A stretch of DNA of 64,000 nt from Dyadobacter beijingensis DSM 21582 (GTDB taxonomy: Bacteria > Bacteroidota > Bacteroidia > Cytophagales > Spirosomataceae): positions 434,001-498,000 of the forward strand of contig NZ_KB907788.1 in assembly GCF_000382205.1 (NCBI RefSeq). The letters run 5' to 3'. This document shows, piece by piece, positions 44,901 to 52,217 of the stretch. Every line of letters begins with the position of its first letter. Within the stretch, counting starts at the first letter, position 1. The translations under genes were made by a program, and so were the position numbers. Under the pieces are notes generated by a model. The model was not told the DNA's origin, ran no database searches, and saw nothing but the letters and a program-made list of their open reading frames with translations.

Positions 44901-45191
44901 AACTACGGATCGGGCCTCGACATCGCGCAGACGAAATACCTGCTGAGCGCGGCTTACCTGCGCATCAAAAACGTTACGATCGGTTATTCTTTGCCGACGT
45001 CGATGCTGCAAAAGCACAAGATCAGCCGGGTGCGCGTGTTTGCGAGCGGCGAAAACCTTTTCGAATTTTCGCAGCTTAAAAAGTACTTCGATCCCGAAGT
45101 GATAAGCAGCAGCAGCACTTTCAATACCTCCAACGGCTTCTCTTATCCGTTCCAGCGCAAGTTTGCATTCGGTGTCAATGTCGAGTTTTGA
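41934..45191 (+). CDS. SusC/RagA-family TonB-dependent receptor, divergent from tetR
   Basis: A 1085-residue receptor. After two adjacent ATGs (41934, 41937) comes a signal peptide ('LLALLLTCAWLLPAAAQT'), a carboxypeptidase-regulatory-like domain ('VTGSVTDGKDLLPGVNVVIR'), the TonB-box region 'EVVVIGYGVEKK', and a plug ('NIRGFTSINGGEPLFVIDGI', 'LRDAASAAIYGARAAFGVVL'). It ends 'KFAFGVNVEF'. No STN domain is present. The TTG start 16 codons earlier gives no signal peptide and is not used. The SusD gene starts 20 bases after the stop. The next enzymes are a metallophosphoesterase and a GH95 enzyme. Confidence 0.95.
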   Translation: MMKTVPRPYSTRLLQHALLALLLTCAWLLPAAAQTSRVTGSVTDGKDLLPGVNVVIRGTQKGTITDQNGKYVLEGVSGTDVLVFSYIGYKTQEELVKGRSEIFVTMQADLGNLEEVVVIGYGVEKKVNITGAVDQISGKQFEARPVANVMQGLQGVSPGLNITYQGGSPGTVPNFNIRGFTSINGGEPLFVIDGIASASSQDLLRLNPSDIASFSVLRDAASAAIYGARAAFGVVLITTKQGGRGKQSITYNNFFSWGQPTVLPKPVTDPYIFSRVLETSTDNTPWDYVNYDDQYYAWAKERSDNPSTPDTRLDPNDPTKWAYMGSNNWYDYFFSKRSFSQNHSVAFTGSAKTANERTVGYYISADYNREGGLNKLTDDYWNRYSSRARLDFAPLKWLKLDNNLSIYRTERAMPTAGINDIYTLQPTQVATNPDGTWANTPAGRLAARLTDGGNRKQDMFGFQNIFRGIATALDGDLVLTGSASFKREQWGTKQDVRNYRIGFGPNDVRTEGGTGGVYETNATLANNVLDLFANYTKTLGAHRINLLAGYNQENYSFTTTQAQKMGLISPSLPYINLTSGIAQAYGADTSYATRSVFGRINYTFNDRYIIEANGRYDGSSRFPKANRWGFFPSVSAAWIASSEPFMKDVSHVIPTLKFRASYGDLGNQNVGYYSFRQALPAGLSNYLIDGNKQTVITRSPSLYVDPSNYTWERVSTLNFGTDLGVLKDRLTLGFDYYIRDTKGMLTEGEELPGVLGTTVPYQNVADLRTNGLELTLGYNDSYNVGGKPLSLSAKLIVSDSHSKITRFKNDQELFSKYRKGQEIGEIWGLTNDGLFRNADEIAKLDESDIVPWGALSVVPGWPKYKDLDGDGRITQGLSKKDPKDLSIIGNTTPRYRIGFNLNAEWDGFDFSAVLQGVLKGDYYPRHYLYWGPYQQPYANVYSWNLDYYRGEADSDQQRAKHSQSYIAAGLADANTDAKFPVLQSWLADNNYGSGLDIAQTKYLLSAAYLRIKNVTIGYSLPTSMLQKHKISRVRVFASGENLFEFSQLKKYFDPEVISSSSTFNTSNGFSYPFQRKFAFGVNVEF

Positions 45192-45211
45192 TTTTAATCC
45201 ATCAGCCTGAA

Positions 45212-47002
45212 ATGAAAAAGCATATATTATTACTGGCGTTGCTAGCGGGTGTGAGTGCCTGCAACGACGACTACCTGGAAAAACTCCCGCAAACCTCCAT
45301 CTCGCCCGAAGCGTTCTTCAACACCGAGGGAGACCTTGCATTGTATGTCAATGGCCTGCTGAGCATGCCCGACATGGGGATTTACCTTAACGACCAGAGC
45401 ACCGACAACGCCGCTACAACCGGCGCGGTGGAAATGAAGGTGGTCATGACCGCCTCGCCGAGCTCAAAGACGATCACCGGCGGCTGGGAATGGGGTCGAT
45501 TGAGGAACATCAATTACTTCCTCGACAACTACAACAAGGCCAACGCGACTGCCGATGTGAAAGCGCATTACGCCGGGATTGCCCGCTACTACCGCGCGCA
45601 GTTCTACCTCGAAAAAGTGGCGCGTTTTTCGGATGTGCCGTGGTTTTCCAAAACCATTAATCCCGGTGACGAGGCGTTGTACAAAACGCAGGATTCGCGC
45701 GCGATGGTCATGGACAGCGTGATGGCGGACCTGGCCTTCGCCGCTTCGAACGTACGCGAATCGGTGCCGGTGGGCACGCCGGGCAAATGGGCCGTTATGG
45801 CGCAGTACGCCCGCACCGCGTTGTATGAAGGTACCTATCGCAAATACCACCCCGAGCTGAATTTGCAGGCAACCTCCGGCAAGTTCCTCGAAACGGCAGC
45901 CACCGCTTCCGGAGAAATTATGGCCTCGGGCAAATTTGCCGTCTATAACACCGGCAAGCCCGATGCGGATTATGCGGCACTGTTTGCCAGCCAGGACCTG
46001 AGCTCGAATAAAGAAGTGATCCTGGCCAATGCGTTCGACCAGGTGAAGGACCGCCGGCAGAATATCAACAGCACCGTTTTCGGGGATTACGAGCAGGCGC
46101 CCTCGCGTGACCTGGTGCAGACCTACCTGATGAAAGACGGTACCAGGTTTACGGACGTGGCAGGTTATCAGCAGTTTGGGTTTGTCAAAGAATTCCAGAA
46201 CCGCGACCCGCGCCTCGCGCAGACGCTCGTGTACCCCGGCTGGGTACGTGCAGGCGATCCTTCACCGTACATCCTGCGCCTGAACAAGAACTTTACCGGT
46301 TATCATCAACTGAAAGGGTATGTCAATTCAACCGACAATGCGGTTTTGAACAGCGTGGACGTGCCGGTGTACCGCTACGCCGAGGTGCTGCTGATTAACG
46401 CGGAGGCAAAGGCCGAACTCGGCACCCTGACGCAGGCTGATCTCGATAAAACGGTCAACCTGATCCGGGCAAGGGTACAGATGCCGGCTTTGCAGCTGGC
46501 GGCCGCCAACGGCAGTCCCGACCCGGTAATGGCACAGAAATACCCAAATGTGACGGGCGCAAACCGGGGTGTGATCTTCGAAATCCGTCGTGAGAGAAGG
46601 GTGGAATTCGCATTCGAAAACCAGCGCTTCAGCGACGTGATGCGCTGGCAGGCCGGGAAGCTGCTCACGGCGATCCCGGAAGGCGCCTATTTCGCCGGGC
46701 TGGGCAAGTACGACCTGACGGGCGACGGCGTGGAGGACATTATCCTCATCGATAAATCGAAAACCATCCCGGCGGAGGCCAGTAAGGAGAAAAACAGCCT
46801 GGGCGTGGTGCTGATTTACTACCGTGCGGGCATGATCGGCGAGGACGTGACCGTGTACCTTAAAAACGGCAATGCAGGGGGTACGATGGTGACCGAAACG
46901 GCCGCCCGCAAATTTGAAGATCCCAAATATTACTACCGGCCGATCCCGCAGAAGGAAATACTGCTGAACCCCAATTTGAAGCAGGTTTTCGGTTGGAATT
47001 AA
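45212..47002 (+). CDS. SusD/RagB-family nutrient-binding lipoprotein
   Basis: A 596-residue lipoprotein with lipobox Cys in 'AGVSACNDDY' (residue 17). SusD landmarks are 'YAGIARYYRAQFYLEKVARF', 'PVYRYAEVLLINAEAKAELG', 'IFEIRRERRVEFAFENQRFS' and 'YYYRPIPQKEILLNPNLKQV'. The ATG at 45212 was chosen because it begins a lipoprotein signal. Its stop lies 17 bases before the phosphoesterase start, indicating an operon. Confidence 0.94.
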   Translation: MKKHILLLALLAGVSACNDDYLEKLPQTSISPEAFFNTEGDLALYVNGLLSMPDMGIYLNDQSTDNAATTGAVEMKVVMTASPSSKTITGGWEWGRLRNINYFLDNYNKANATADVKAHYAGIARYYRAQFYLEKVARFSDVPWFSKTINPGDEALYKTQDSRAMVMDSVMADLAFAASNVRESVPVGTPGKWAVMAQYARTALYEGTYRKYHPELNLQATSGKFLETAATASGEIMASGKFAVYNTGKPDADYAALFASQDLSSNKEVILANAFDQVKDRRQNINSTVFGDYEQAPSRDLVQTYLMKDGTRFTDVAGYQQFGFVKEFQNRDPRLAQTLVYPGWVRAGDPSPYILRLNKNFTGYHQLKGYVNSTDNAVLNSVDVPVYRYAEVLLINAEAKAELGTLTQADLDKTVNLIRARVQMPALQLAAANGSPDPVMAQKYPNVTGANRGVIFEIRRERRVEFAFENQRFSDVMRWQAGKLLTAIPEGAYFAGLGKYDLTGDGVEDIILIDKSKTIPAEASKEKNSLGVVLIYYRAGMIGEDVTVYLKNGNAGGTMVTETAARKFEDPKYYYRPIPQKEILLNPNLKQVFGWN

Positions 47003-47019
47003 CTTTTAAATCAAATACA

Positions 47020-47913
47020 ATGAACAGACGTTCCTGGCTCCGGAATACCGGGCTGCTGACGGCTGCTTCGATGACAGGCCCGGCGGTACAGTCCGGGCCT
47101 GTTGCCGATAAGCCGGTATTGAAAATCGCGCATATCACCGACGTGCATATCCGCGAGGGCGACGACGCCCCCAATCGTTTCAAAAAGTGCCTTCACGACG
47201 TTGTGAAGCACAAACCCGACTTTTTCCTCAATGGCGGAGACTCGATCCACGCCGCCGATTACAAGGATGTTACCCGCGAAACGATGCTCGGTTACTGGAA
47301 GCTGTGGGATGAATGCACGGCCCAGCTGAAAGGTTACGAAATCCACAGCTGCATCGGTAACCACGACCCCTGGTGGGCGGCGCCATCGAAAGAGGATGAA
47401 ATGTATGGGAAAGATTATGTAGTGAAAAGGCTGAAAACACCGGGCCGCTATTACAGTTTTATGAAAAAGAACTGGCATTTCGTCGTCCTGGACGGCAATA
47501 ATGAGCGTGTTTCGCTGGACGAGGAGCAATATCAATGGCTGGAAGCCGACCTGGCCGCACTGGCGCCGGGAACATTCGTCCTCCTGATGTCGCATTACCC
47601 GATCCTGGGCGCTACGCCGATGCTGGCAGGCGGCGGCGGGCATTCGGATTACAAAAAGCTGAAAAACCTGTTCTACAAACACCGCGACAAGGTGCGGATT
47701 TGCCTGAGCGGCCACCAGCATTTGCAGGACCATACGGACTATAACGGCGTCCAATATTGCTGCAACGGCGCCATGAGCGGTTTTTGGTGGGGCAAAGGCG
47801 ACGCCGAATCCGTAGCGCCGAACTATTACCAGGAAACCCCGCCGGGCTTCGCGATGCTCGAATTGTACGCAGACGGGCGGGTAATAAACACCTATCATCC
47901 GCATCGGTATTAA
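47020..47913 (+). CDS. Exported calcineurin-like metallophosphoesterase
   Basis: A 297-residue phosphoesterase. It starts 'MNRRSWLRNTGLLTAASMTG', a twin-arginine-type signal. The metal-binding motifs are all present: 'HITDVHI', 'LNGGDSIHA', 'GNHDPWW', 'LLMSHYPIL' and 'CLSGHQHLQDHT'. The active site therefore can bind two metals and cleave phosphomono- or diesters in the periplasm. It is third in the operon after susC and susD. Substrate unknown; a role in removing phosphate groups from the imported glycan is possible. Confidence 0.9.
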   Translation: MNRRSWLRNTGLLTAASMTGPAVQSGPVADKPVLKIAHITDVHIREGDDAPNRFKKCLHDVVKHKPDFFLNGGDSIHAADYKDVTRETMLGYWKLWDECTAQLKGYEIHSCIGNHDPWWAAPSKEDEMYGKDYVVKRLKTPGRYYSFMKKNWHFVVLDGNNERVSLDEEQYQWLEADLAALAPGTFVLLMSHYPILGATPMLAGGGGHSDYKKLKNLFYKHRDKVRICLSGHQHLQDHTDYNGVQYCCNGAMSGFWWGKGDAESVAPNYYQETPPGFAMLELYADGRVINTYHPHRY

Positions 47914-47923
47914 TGGCCGGTGC

Positions 47924-48097
47924 TAGCGTGCGGTCAGGACCGGCTGCTCGGACGTGTCGATTGCCAACCTGAAACTGTCGGGGGATGTGTTGGGCAAAAA
48001 TGTGAAGATGGAAAATATGCCCGCCAACCAGTTGAAAATCAACGGCAGTACCAGACTTCGCGTGGAACAGGAGGGGCAATGCGCCGGGAGGGCTCGT
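47924..48097 (+). pseudogene. Remnant reading frame, possibly the tail of a parallel beta-helix protein
   Basis: Between the phosphoesterase stop and the GH95 start, a frame without a proper start gives a coding-like stretch, '..SDVSIANLKLSGDVLGKN' and 'VKMENMPANQLKINGSTRL'. The spacing of small and hydrophobic residues resembles the end of a parallel beta-helix domain such as GH28 or pectate lyase-like proteins. It starts after a stop codon with no ATG and has no visible continuation, so it looks like a decayed gene. I could not identify the parent protein. Confidence 0.3.
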
Positions 48098-48150
48098 TTT
48101 TTTATTCAATCCCGGCCCCTAATTTTACCATTATTTCCAAAACCGACGTG

Positions 48151-50502
48151 ATGAAACTCAGACCTGTTCTACTCCTTTTGCCGCTTTTGATTTCCCCTTT
48201 ATTTGCACAAAAACCGACCTCGCCGCTGGTACTCTGGTACAAGCAGCCCGCCAGGGAATGGATGACCCAGGCATTGCCCGTGGGCAACGGCCACGTGGGC
48301 ATGATGTTCTTCGGCGATCCCGCGGAGGAGCGTTTGCAGTTTTCGGAAGGCAGCCTTTGGGCAGGCGGCAAAGGCGCGAATGCCGAGTATAATTTTGGTC
48401 TGAAAAAAGACGCCCATAAACATTTGCCTCAGGTGCGCGAGCTGCTGGCGGCGGGAAAAATGAAGGAAGCCCACGCACTCGCCAACAAGGAGCTGACGGG
48501 CGCTATCCACGAAAAAAAGGGAAACACGCCATCCAGCGATTTCGGAGCGCAGCAAACCGTGGGTGATTTGTACGTCAAAGTTTCCGCCCGGGGGGATGTG
48601 AAGAACTACCACCGCGAGCTCGACATTGCCAATGCGCTTGGAAAAGTGACTTACGACGCCGGAAGCAGCCATTTCGAGCGGACATTTTTCGGGGATTATC
48701 CTGCCAAAGTAATGGTATACCGCTTCACATCGTCCACGCCCGAAACGTACGCCGTTCGTTTTGAAACACCGCATGCGAAGGATTACGAGCGGTTTGAGAA
48801 AAGCCGGTATGCGTTCGGCGGGCATTTGAAAGACAATAACCAGCAGTTTGAAACAGTATACCGCATCGATACCGACGGCAAGACGGCATTCAAAGACGGC
48901 ATTCTCACGGTGACCAATGCCAAATCGGTCGTACTCGTGCACACCGTAGCCACGGATTACATCATGCGCTTCCCCGATTACAAGGGCAATGACTTTAAAA
49001 AGGCCAATGCGACCACGATGACCAAAGCGGCCGGGAAAAACTACGCCGCATTGCTCGCAGAGCAGCAGAAGGATTATCACCAAATGTTCGACCGCGTGGC
49101 ATTGCAGCTTGGCAATGCGACATCCTCCAACCTGCCGACCGACGAGCGCCAGCGGGCATATTTCAAAGGCCAGCCGGACAATGGGCTGGAAGAACTCTAT
49201 TTCCAGTATGGACGCTACCTGATGATCTCGTCCACACGCCCCGGCACGATGCCGATGGCATTGCAGGGTAAATGGAACGACAGTACCAATCCGCCCTGGG
49301 CAAACGATTACCACACGAACATCAACGTGCAAATGCTGTACTGGCCGGCGGAGGTGACGAACCTTTCGGAATGCCATTTGCCGCTGATGGATTTTACGCA
49401 GTCGATTGTGGCGCCGGGCAGGCTGGCGGCGAATGAGTTTTTCAATGCCAAAGGCTGGATCGTGAATACGATGCTCAATGCCTACGGCTACACTTCGCCG
49501 GGCTGGGATTTCCCCTGGGGCTTCTTCCCCGGCGGCGCGGCATGGCTTTGCCAGCATTTGTGGGAGCATTACGCATTTACCAACGATAAGGTTTTTCTCA
49601 AAAATACGGCTTACCCGATCATGAAGGAGGCGTCGGAGTTCTGGATGGACTACCTCACCGACGACGGTAAAGGCCGCCTCGTCTCGTCGCCGTCGTATTC
49701 GCCGGAGCATGGCGGAATTTCCACCGGTGCCACGATGGACCACGAAATGGCCTGGGATGTGCTCAACAACACCGCCGAAGCGGCGAAAGTCCTCGGCATC
49801 GACGCCGGATTTGCACAGGAAGCACGCGCTATCCGCGACAAAATATTGCCTTTGCAGATCGGCCGATGGAAACAGTTGCAGGAATGGCGCGAGGACGTGG
49901 ACGACTCCACGAACCACCACCGCCACGTGTCGCACCTGTATGCCTTGCATCCGGGTAAGCAAATCTCACTCACCCAGACACCTGCCGAAGCCGAAGCAGC
50001 CCGCGTGAGCCTTAATGCCCGCGGCGACGATGGTACCGGCTGGTCGCTGGCCTGGAAGGTCAATTTCTGGGCGCGCTTGCAGGACGGTAACCGCGCGCAC
50101 AAGCTTTTCAAAAGCGTACTACGCCCCGTTGCCGACCAGGGTACCAACATGGCCGACGGCGGCGGCTCCTATGCCAACCTGCTCTGCGCACACCCGCCAT
50201 TCCAGCTCGACGGCAACATGGGCTCAACCGCCGGCGTGGCCGAAATGCTTCTCCAATCGCAAACGGGCGTGATCGAACTTCTCCCCGCATTACCTGACGC
50301 CTGGCCATCCGGCTCGGTAAAAGGCCTGAAAGCACGCGGTAATGTAACGATCGACGAGGTTTGGGAAGATGGCAAGTTGAAATCCGTTACACTGGCCTCC
50401 GCGACGGCGCAGAAACGGGTTTTGAAATACGGAACAAAGAGCATCAACGTCGATATCGCCGCGGGAAAAGCGCAGATTTTGAATGCCGCAGATTTTAAAT
50501 AG
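48151..50502 (+). CDS. Glycoside hydrolase family 95, alpha-L-fucosidase type
   Basis: A 783-residue exported enzyme (signal peptide ending 'ISPLFAQ'). The GH95 N-terminal pattern is clear: 'LVLWYKQPAREWMTQALPVG', 'NGHVGMMFFGDPAEERLQFS' and 'EGSLWAGGKG'. The alpha/alpha barrel contains 'MPMALQGKWNDSTNPPWAND', 'HTNINVQMLYWPAEVTNL', 'LVSSPSYSPEHG' and 'HRHVSHLYALHPGKQIS', the usual active-site segments with Asn and Glu/Asp residues. GH95 enzymes remove alpha-1,2-linked L-fucose or L-galactose from glycans. ATG 48151 was chosen as the signal-peptide start. It is the only glycoside hydrolase in the TetR-SusCD unit and gives the best hint of substrate: a fucosylated or L-galactosylated glycan. Confidence 0.93.
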   Translation: MKLRPVLLLLPLLISPLFAQKPTSPLVLWYKQPAREWMTQALPVGNGHVGMMFFGDPAEERLQFSEGSLWAGGKGANAEYNFGLKKDAHKHLPQVRELLAAGKMKEAHALANKELTGAIHEKKGNTPSSDFGAQQTVGDLYVKVSARGDVKNYHRELDIANALGKVTYDAGSSHFERTFFGDYPAKVMVYRFTSSTPETYAVRFETPHAKDYERFEKSRYAFGGHLKDNNQQFETVYRIDTDGKTAFKDGILTVTNAKSVVLVHTVATDYIMRFPDYKGNDFKKANATTMTKAAGKNYAALLAEQQKDYHQMFDRVALQLGNATSSNLPTDERQRAYFKGQPDNGLEELYFQYGRYLMISSTRPGTMPMALQGKWNDSTNPPWANDYHTNINVQMLYWPAEVTNLSECHLPLMDFTQSIVAPGRLAANEFFNAKGWIVNTMLNAYGYTSPGWDFPWGFFPGGAAWLCQHLWEHYAFTNDKVFLKNTAYPIMKEASEFWMDYLTDDGKGRLVSSPSYSPEHGGISTGATMDHEMAWDVLNNTAEAAKVLGIDAGFAQEARAIRDKILPLQIGRWKQLQEWREDVDDSTNHHRHVSHLYALHPGKQISLTQTPAEAEAARVSLNARGDDGTGWSLAWKVNFWARLQDGNRAHKLFKSVLRPVADQGTNMADGGGSYANLLCAHPPFQLDGNMGSTAGVAEMLLQSQTGVIELLPALPDAWPSGSVKGLKARGNVTIDEVWEDGKLKSVTLASATAQKRVLKYGTKSINVDIAAGKAQILNAADFK

Positions 50503-50591
50503 ATTCAATATTAGGCCAGCGACCGGGCTGTATCGGTAAATCAGACGGTAAAGTAGCTTTTGCCAGCATATTCACCGAAACTGTTACGTTC

Positions 50592-51221
50592 ATGACCGAC
50601 GACCTGGACGACACTTCCCCGGACGCTGCCAGCGAGGACCGGCGCTTTTTTCTGAAACAAACGATGTTCATCGCGGGCCTTTCGATGGCGCCGGCGGATA
50701 TCCTGCACGCCGCACTGGCACCCGACGACGGGCCGGTAGGCAATGCCGTAAAGGCCAGAATATCGCTGACGATCAATGGCAGGCGAAAGCGGCTCACGGT
50801 AGATCCGCGGATGACGCTGCTCGACCTGCTCCGTGAGAACCAGGGCCTGACGGGTACCAAAAAAGGCTGCGATTTCGGGCAATGCGGGGCTTGTACGGTA
50901 CATATCGACGGCCGCCGCGCGCTGTCGTGCCTGACATTCGCCGTGATGCAGCATGGCCGGAAGGTCACTACCATCGAGGGCCTTTCGCACGGGGAGCAGC
51001 TGCATCCGTTGCAGGAAGCATTTATCAGGCATGACGGATTTCAATGCGGGTACTGCACGCCGGGACAGCTGATGTCGGGCGTGGCGTGTATACGCGAGGG
51101 GCATGCCGACTCGGCCGACGAGGTACGCGAATACATGAGCGGTAACCTGTGCCGCTGCGGGGCGTACCCCAACATCGTGGACGCTATTCTGGAAGTGAAA
51201 AAGGAGGGCAGGAAGGTATGA
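50592..51221 (+). CDS. Molybdenum hydroxylase [2Fe-2S] subunit, Tat-exported (PaoA/XdhC-like)
   Basis: A 209-residue iron-sulfur protein. The N-terminus has a twin-arginine-like 'EDRRFFLKQTMFIAGLSM'. Two [2Fe-2S] clusters are bound by 'CDFGQCGACTVHIDG' and a later 'SCL', and by 'CGYCTPGQLMSG' with 'CRCGAY'. It transfers electrons from the molybdenum site of the large subunit to FAD. It starts 89 bases after the GH95 stop and overlaps the next gene by four bases (ATGA). The Tat signal places the complex in the periplasm, as for E. coli PaoABC. Confidence 0.93.
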   Translation: MTDDLDDTSPDAASEDRRFFLKQTMFIAGLSMAPADILHAALAPDDGPVGNAVKARISLTINGRRKRLTVDPRMTLLDLLRENQGLTGTKKGCDFGQCGACTVHIDGRRALSCLTFAVMQHGRKVTTIEGLSHGEQLHPLQEAFIRHDGFQCGYCTPGQLMSGVACIREGHADSADEVREYMSGNLCRCGAYPNIVDAILEVKKEGRKV

Positions 51222-52210
51222 GGCCATTCCAGTACCTCCGCCCGAAAACCGTTGGCGAGGCCGTCACGATGGCCGCCGATCACCCCGATGCGCAGTACAT
51301 TGCCGGCGGTACCAACCTCATCGACCTCATGAAGCGCGGCATCACGTCGCCTTCCACGCTGATCGACATTAACCATCTTCCATTAAAAAAGATAGAACAC
51401 CGTTACGACCGCACCCGCATCGGCGCATTGGCGCTGAACAGCGATGTGGCGCAGCATAAGCTCGTTACCAGGCGGCAGCCGCTGCTCGCGGAGGCACTGC
51501 TCGCCGGGGCGTCGGGCCAGATCCGGAACATGGCGACTGTGGGCGGTAACCTGCTCCAAAGGACGCGTTGCAGCTACTTTTACGACGTGGCTATGCCCTG
51601 CAACAAGCGCAATCCCGGCTCGGGATGCAGCGCGGAGGGAGGCATTAACCGCACGCACGCCATTTTTTTCAATGCGAATGAAAAGCCTTCTTGCATCGCC
51701 GTACATGCGAGCGATATGTGCGTGGCGCTCACGGCGCTGGATACCGACGTGGTCATCGCCGGCCCGAATGGCGAGCGAACGTTGCCGTTCAAGGATTTTC
51801 ACAGGCTATCCACGCAGCAGCCCGAGCTCGATACCTACCTGGCCCCCGGCGAGCTGGTCACGGCGATCGAAGTGCAGGACAATGCATTTACCGAGCATCA
51901 CCATTACCTGAAAGTCCGCGACCGCGCTTCCTATGCATTTGCGCTGGTAGCGGTGGCGGCGGCTTTGCAGATGGATGGCGGCAAAATTTGGGAAGCGCGC
52001 GTAGCGCTGGGCGGTGTGGCGCACAAGCCGTGGCGTTACTGGGCCGTTGAGCTCATGCTGCGGGGCAACGCGCCTTCCGAAAAGCTCTTCCGCGAAGTGG
52101 CCGAGCACGAAATGCGCAGTGCAAAAGCCGGCGAATACAATGCCTACAAAATCAATCTGACGGCAAATGCAATGGTGGCCGCATTGAAAACCGCAGCGGG
52201 TATTTCCTGA
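51218..52210 (+). CDS. Molybdenum hydroxylase FAD-binding subunit (PaoB-like)
   Basis: A 330-residue FAD-binding protein of the xanthine dehydrogenase middle-subunit family. FAD motifs are 'YIAGGTNLIDLMKRG' and 'IRNMATVGGNLLQRTRC'. The cysteines in 'QRTRCSYFYDVAMPCNKR' and 'PGSGCSAEGG' are the set that bind a [4Fe-4S] cluster in PaoB-type subunits, a feature missing from ordinary xanthine dehydrogenase. ATG 51218 is used; it overlaps the upstream gene by four bases, so the subunits are made together. Confidence 0.92.
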   Translation: MRPFQYLRPKTVGEAVTMAADHPDAQYIAGGTNLIDLMKRGITSPSTLIDINHLPLKKIEHRYDRTRIGALALNSDVAQHKLVTRRQPLLAEALLAGASGQIRNMATVGGNLLQRTRCSYFYDVAMPCNKRNPGSGCSAEGGINRTHAIFFNANEKPSCIAVHASDMCVALTALDTDVVIAGPNGERTLPFKDFHRLSTQQPELDTYLAPGELVTAIEVQDNAFTEHHHYLKVRDRASYAFALVAVAAALQMDGGKIWEARVALGGVAHKPWRYWAVELMLRGNAPSEKLFREVAEHEMRSAKAGEYNAYKINLTANAMVAALKTAAGIS

Positions 52211-52217
52211 TCTGGCT

